Origin: Ipomoea triloba | Lineage: Eukaryota; Streptophyta; Magnoliopsida; Solanales; Convolvulaceae | Direction: 5' to 3' | Assembly: GCF_003576645.1 (NCBI RefSeq) | Contig: NC_044920.1 | Span: 25,376,686 to 25,440,685, forward strand | DNA length: 64,000 nt | In this document: positions 59,601 to 64,000 of the stretch, one piece after another | Numbering within the stretch: position 1 is the stretch's first letter | How the letters are laid out: each line of letters begins with the position of its first letter | Translations under genes and position numbers: made by a program | The notes under the pieces: generated by a model | What the model was told of the DNA's origin: nothing | Seen by the model: the letters and a program-made list of their open reading frames with translations, nothing else | Databases searched by the model: none

Positions 59601-60508
59601 NNNNNNNNNNNNNNNNNNNNNNNNNNNNNNNNNNNNNNNNNNNNNNNNNNNNNNNNNNNNNNNNNNNNNNNNNNNNNNNNNNNNNNNNNNNNNNNNNNNN
59701 NNNNNNNNNNNNNNNNNNNNNNNNNNNNNNNNNNNNNNNNNNNNNNNNNNNNNNNNNNNNNNNNNNNNNNNNNNNNNNNNNNNNNNNNNNNNNNNNNNNN
59801 NNNNNNNNNNNNNNNNNNNNNNNNNNNNNNNNNNNNNNNNNNNNNNNNNNNNNNNNNNNNNNNNNNNNNNNNNNNNNNNNNNNNNNNNNNNNNNNNNNNN
59901 NNNNNNNNNNNNNNNNNNNNNNNNNNNNNNNNNNNNNNNNNNNNNNNNNNNNNNNNNNNNNNNNNNNNNNNNNNNNNNNNNNNNNNNNNNNNNNNNNNNN
60001 NNNNNNNTTTTCCCCCCCCCCCCCCCCCCCTCCCTCTTTTTCCTTTTTCCTTGTACCATTTTTTATCCATTTATAATTTGGCTGCAGACACATCATTTCT
60101 GTCATCTTACTCATCTATTATTGATTTTCATCTATGTTATGCATGGCAAAAAATATGGAGTTATTTGTTTATGAATCCGTGCAGTTGAGCATGATTCCAG
60201 CAAATGACAATGTTTATACTGTAGGTTTGAGGGTTCACTTTTTATGGCCTGTATATGATGCTTGGCCTATAAAGTTATCATATTATATTTATGACTTTAT
60301 GCTGTAGGTTTGGCAATTACATGTACATTTTGTGATTTATGATTCTCTGTGCAGGAGACTTCATCCAGCTATGTATTTGCTTGCACTTGCCTATAGAACT
60401 CTAGATATTGAAGATGCAAGACTACAGAAACGAAGAATGAAGGATATTGTTGAAGATAAAATGCATAGAATTCTAAGTTGGTGTAAGACTCTTGTGTCAG
60501 GGATGTGA
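56611..60508 (+). CDS. J-domain (DnaJ/Hsp40) protein, class C type
   Basis: Five exons, 56611-56952, 57356-58219, 58343-58428, 59282-59422 and 60355-60508, give 528 residues in phase with GT-AG introns. The J domain spans about 62-128 (NAYELLGVSE, HPD at 90-92, ERRAHYDQYL) and is interrupted by intron 1 after Glu114. No Gly/Phe region or zinc-finger domain follows, which is class C. The first 55 residues are basic and Ser/Arg-containing (MAFFAGYTALHRLNRYFRPI), suggesting an organelle targeting sequence. The long C-terminal part is not recognised. It holds a Cys cluster VCECRCSRARLPPS in exon 3 and FWLFEPRCGMHDIGGWYVET in exon 4. The J domain would stimulate Hsp70 ATPase; the client is unknown. 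Intron 4 contains a poly-C-flanked gap, so a missing exon there cannot be excluded. Confidence 0.88.
59531..60007. other. Assembly gap (Ns) between poly-C runs
   Basis: 477 Ns in intron 4 of the J-domain gene, with poly-C of about 20 on both sides. Confidence 0.99.
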
Positions 60509-61417
60509 GTTATGGTTTATATATTATATAAATGATTCCCGGCAGTATGGCTGATCATTGCTTAGGTCAGGTAGTGATAAGAGACTGAGGTTTTGGTGTC
60601 CAACAAAAAGAAAATTGGATATGATGGAGAGACTCCTTCACCCATGACCTGCACTGGAGACTAATGAAGATTACTCCTGGAATTCAATGAGGCGAAAATT
60701 AACAATGACTCGTATGAAGAGGCTAGGAGTGAATTTTTTCCATGTATATGATTACGGTGGTCACTGTGCTGCCTTGTTCCCACTCCCCAGTCTCCTGAAG
60801 TGCACCACAAAGATAATGGACAAGAATTTGGATTAGAAGTCGCAGAGTACCTAGTTGATATGTGGAATAATGGAACGATGAAGCACCACTGGTAATGATA
60901 TCATGAAAGAAGTGCCCTGCTGCTATCTAGATTCATGCTTAAACCATTTGTTCATGACAAACCCTTGTTAAATGAGAAGTAGTTGGTGCCACCGGTGAAA
61001 AGGAATTTAGAGATCTCATACCAAGGAAGATTGAAATTCAGAATGGGAAATTTTGGTGTTGCCCAAGGAGCTACCTTTGTGTTATTTTGGCAAAGCAGCT
61101 TATACTCTGTAAGTCCTAAGCCTGTGCAGTATATGTTGATTATGTTCTGTTAATCTAAATCACGGATACTCACGACTTAAATTGAAGTGATTAGTAAGCA
61201 AGATTTTGAACTCCAAGCCCTTCCTATCATCATACAGTATGTTCCTTGAAGTGCGAGTATTGGAAATTGGAGTGTGTTTGCACAGAGACTTGGATCAGCT
61301 ACTTATTGGTCTCTAAATTACATGTGAAAATTATATGCGGGCATAATTTCCCTGGCTTGCATTCACAACATGTGAGAAAATATTAGTGAAAACTAGAATT
61401 TAGGTTGAGACTGCAAG

Positions 61418-61455
<38 letters not shown>

Positions 61456-61816
61456 NNNNNNNNNNNNNNNNNNNNNNNNNNNNNNNNNNNNNNNNNNNNN
61501 NNNNNNNNNNNNNNNNNNNNNNNNNNNNNNNNNNNNNNNNNNNNNNNNNNNNNNNNNNNNNNNNNNNNNNNNNNNNNNNNNNNNNNNNNNNNNNNNNNNN
61601 NNNNNNNNNNNNNNNNNNNNNNNNNNNNNNNNNNNNNNNNNNNNNNNNNNNNNNNNNNNNNNNNNNNNNNNNNNNNNNNNNNNNNNNNNNNNNNNNNNNN
61701 NNNNNNNNNNNNNNNNNNNNNNNNNNNNNNNNNNNNNNNNNNNNNNNNNNNNNNNNNNNNNNNNNNNNNNNNNNNNNNNNNNNNNNNNNNNNNNNNNNNN
61801 NNNNNNNNNNNNNNNN
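61456..61816. other. Assembly gap (Ns) between poly-A runs
   Basis: 361 Ns with runs of about 35 A on both sides. The apparent poly-Lys or poly-Phe frames here are artefacts. Confidence 0.99.
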
Positions 61817-61855
<39 letters not shown>

Positions 61856-62376
61856 AGGTTGAGAATGCCGGAATTGGGTACTGATTTCTTGGAGCCTGGA
61901 TGTCCAGTCCAACTCCGTTTGCTTTGTCTTGCTATGTTCTTTATGTAACTTATTCTGTGGGTTGGTGGTGGCCTGGTGGGGTCGTCAACTCGTCATCCTC
62001 TGTTCCTGAACCTCGAGTAATTATTCTGTCAGTCCAGACTCTAGAGAGGAGCCAGCCTTTAAAAAAACCTTTTTTTTTTGAAAGACTTTAAAAAAACCTA
62101 ATTATGGTCTTTTTTATTTTCTTTTCAAACATAGCGACTTTTATTTGTACGAAGCTGAAGATGAAACCTGTACTGTGTAATTTCATATCTGGAGTTACAA
62201 ATTAGTGCTATTAGATTACAATGTCTGTAGGCAAATTTGGTTAATCAATTACACCATAGTAATATTAGAACAAAAGACACTTCACAATTTTACTCCGTAA
62301 TAATTAGATATCAAATTTAAACAAATTAGTACTTGGTACTAAAATCAGAACATCACCACGGTCAGCGCCAGCGGCA

Positions 62377-62419
<43 letters not shown>
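62377..62419 (+). repeat. AAT microsatellite
   Basis: About 14 uninterrupted AAT units. Confidence 0.95.
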
Positions 62420-63493
62420 TCTGACATTAGATAACCATAAAGGCATAAAGCAAGACGGGGTCACGGGTGGCCAACTGGCCAAAGCGTAGCTACTACTCCC
62501 TGAATTGTGCATTTGTGATGTCAATTCCAAAAGACATATATTACTTCTGCACCGTTCAACACGATGTCTAATCAGTGGTTTCTGAGGACTATTATTGACT
62601 AATTTATAAATAATTAATAAATGTGAAATGTTTTTATATTTATTACTAGTACGGAATTATTACAGTACCACAGTATGTTGGTCCATTGCTGCAATCACCC
62701 TCATCTGGTGTCAGTACTATACGTATGTAAGGCATTTGATATGTTTTGTACTTATTGGTTTTACAATCTTGGAGTGATCGCTGCGGAATGATTAACACAA
62801 TCACTTAAATAATGTGAAAATACAGAGAAATTGAAGGAAAAAAAAGGCTCATTAGCAAAGAACACTCAATTGTCTTAAGCTCAAGAAAATTTAGAACCAT
62901 TGTCTCACCATTTCTCATGGTATTTAAACATAAGGCACTTTACTAAAAAAGAAAACAAATCTCTTTAACGTCACCAAATCCTGGTTAATTATTGTCCGGA
63001 TTTGGTGCTGACAACAAATAAAATATTACATTCTAATTTTAGGAGAATGAGTATATTTTATTAGAGAATGAGTACCTGATCCATTAGTACTATTTCCTTA
63101 AAGGGCATGTACTCGAAGTTGCATCATATTCGGAAATATCTTGAATGCATATTCTCCTACTTTGGTAAATTATTGTTATGTACTGCAATCATCTTCTTAA
63201 TCTAAAACTATTACGGACAAGTAGTGAGTAATACCGGAATTAGAGAGAGGATGGGAAAGAATTCCCGCCGCGTAAGAAAGTCAAAAGTCGTACATATCAT
63301 ATCGAAATAGCGAACAAATGAATGATGACTCTTCCCTGTCGTCTTTACACTCTCCGCTCCCTTCTTCTTCTTCATCGCCTCTCTGCTCTACTTCTTTCAC
63401 AGCTCTTAGCTCATTGCTTAATTATTACAGATCCATAACCAAACTCGGAATTCGTTAATTGCTGAATTTGAGTTCAGAGGGGAAGATTCATTG

Positions 63494-63829
63494 ATGAAGA
63501 CGGCCAATAGAGGCAAATTGGTCGGAGGTGGGTGGAGGACCCTAGGGTTGCCGTTCGTGTTCCTCTTGTGCCTCTGCTTCTTCCTCGCCGGTTTCTTCGG
63601 CTCCTCTCTATTCTCTCAGCAGGTCGGTCCGTGTTCTATTCCATTCCTTGCCTGCCTTGTGTACGTATTGTGTTTGTTAAAATGTATGGATTTTTTTTTA
63701 ATTGTGAAGGATGAAGGATTTATGCGGGCGAGGTCTAGGGTGCTGGAGTCGGTGGATACGCGGCGGGATTTTGATCCGCTGCCGCACGGCGAGACCGGAG
63801 AGGATTCAGTCTCTCTCATCCCCTTTCAG
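63494..63829 (+). CDS. P4H9: Prolyl 4-hydroxylase 9-like, first two exons (gene continues beyond the window)
   Basis: Exon 1 (63494-63622) encodes 43 residues with a short basic head and a signal anchor (LPFVFLLCLCFFLAGFFGSS). A CAG/GTCGGT donor follows. Exon 2 (63710-63829) starts after GTGAAG/GAT and ends IPFQ at CAG/GTGTGC. The words 'MRARSRVLESVDT' and 'PLPHGETGEDSVSLIPFQ' match the stem region of Arabidopsis P4H9, from memory. The catalytic 2-oxoglutarate/iron domain with its His-x-Asp...His lies to the right of the window, so activity cannot be judged. The family hydroxylates peptidyl proline in the ER/Golgi, for extensins and arabinogalactan proteins. The ATG at 63494 is the first in frame with the anchor. 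Confidence 0.8.
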
Positions 63830-64000
63830 GTGTGCTCTTTTGATGATGTTCGATTCGGCGCCTTTTCTGCACTTTCTCTAGTAGTTTGGTATTCATTTTC
63901 TGTTTTTCGCCTTTTGTTTATTTGTTTTCCTAGCTTAGTATACCTTCAAATATTTTCTTTTAGTTAATGATTTCTTTTTTATGGTTGAGCTGTCCTCATT

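Larger units (their letters stand above)
60509..63493. other. J-gene 3' flank and intergenic
   Basis: From 60509 to about 61330 the sequence is less AT-rich than other intergenic DNA and lacks repeats, which suggests a long 3' untranslated region or further non-coding exons. A gap at 61456-61816 is flanked by A-runs. From 61905 to 62060 the composition is again gene-like, with no family recognised. After that AT-rich DNA runs to the P4H leader at about 63300-63493, which is CT-rich ('cttcttcttcttcatcgcc'). Confidence 0.45.

Noticed and set aside
59437..60174. Open frames with Pro or Gly runs
   Set aside because: They cross poly-C runs and Ns within an intron.
61400..61912. Open frames with Lys or Phe runs
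   Set aside because: They are poly-A plus Ns.

Overview
The window is nuclear DNA from a flowering plant. The genes have GT-AG introns and angiosperm-specific families: a KAI2 karrikin-type receptor, a plastid APS kinase, a subtilase of the ARA12/SBT1.7 type and a P4H9-like prolyl 4-hydroxylase. The intergenic DNA is AT-rich and full of small DNA transposons and tRNA-derived SINE-like repeats. The proteins look eudicot; a more exact placement (for example an asterid such as Convolvulaceae) would be a guess. Gaps of Ns lie at 6660-6956, 59531-60007 and 61456-61816, with a single N at 48434. Each gap is flanked by simple sequence, so these are assembly breaks.

I support eight host genes. From left to right: a small membrane-anchored RING-HC E3 ligase (2547-3555, minus, four exons); an intronless F-box/LRR protein of the VFB/SKIP2 type (9183-10439, plus); KAI2 (11938-14051, minus, two exons); adenylyl-sulfate kinase (22309-24869, minus, seven exons); an intronless Ser-rich protein of unknown function (32240-33220, minus); an intronless subtilase (41376-43631, minus); a J-domain protein (56611-60508, plus, five exons); and the first two exons of a P4H9-like gene running off the right edge (63494 onward, plus). 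Exon boundaries were worked out by joining frames across splice sites and were checked for phase.

The genes do not form a pathway. The F-box protein and the RING protein are both ubiquitin-ligase components, and KAI2 acts through an SCF ligase, but nothing in the layout ties them together.

The most interesting part is the mobile DNA. A 3.5 kb Mutator-like element (50596-54078) has long terminal inverted repeats and a perfect 10-bp target duplication. Its long transposase frame stops just before the expected SWIM finger and abuts a captured exon of chloroplast pyruvate dehydrogenase E1-alpha. Three different hAT-like non-autonomous elements have exact 8-bp duplications and AT-dinucleotide cores (6432-7384, 20082-20497, 29708-30669). 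Two fold-back elements have exact 9-bp duplications (28259-29018, 46780-47186). There are also two Harbinger-like elements, a Stowaway nested in another element and a decayed Helitron helicase. About eleven copies belong to one short inverted-repeat class whose ends are alike (around CAAATTATACCATGG) but whose cores are different short-word tandem repeats.

No rRNA, CRISPR, tRNA gene or intact LTR retrotransposon was seen. I see no clear evidence of an undescribed biochemical system. The novelty is in the transposon architecture.
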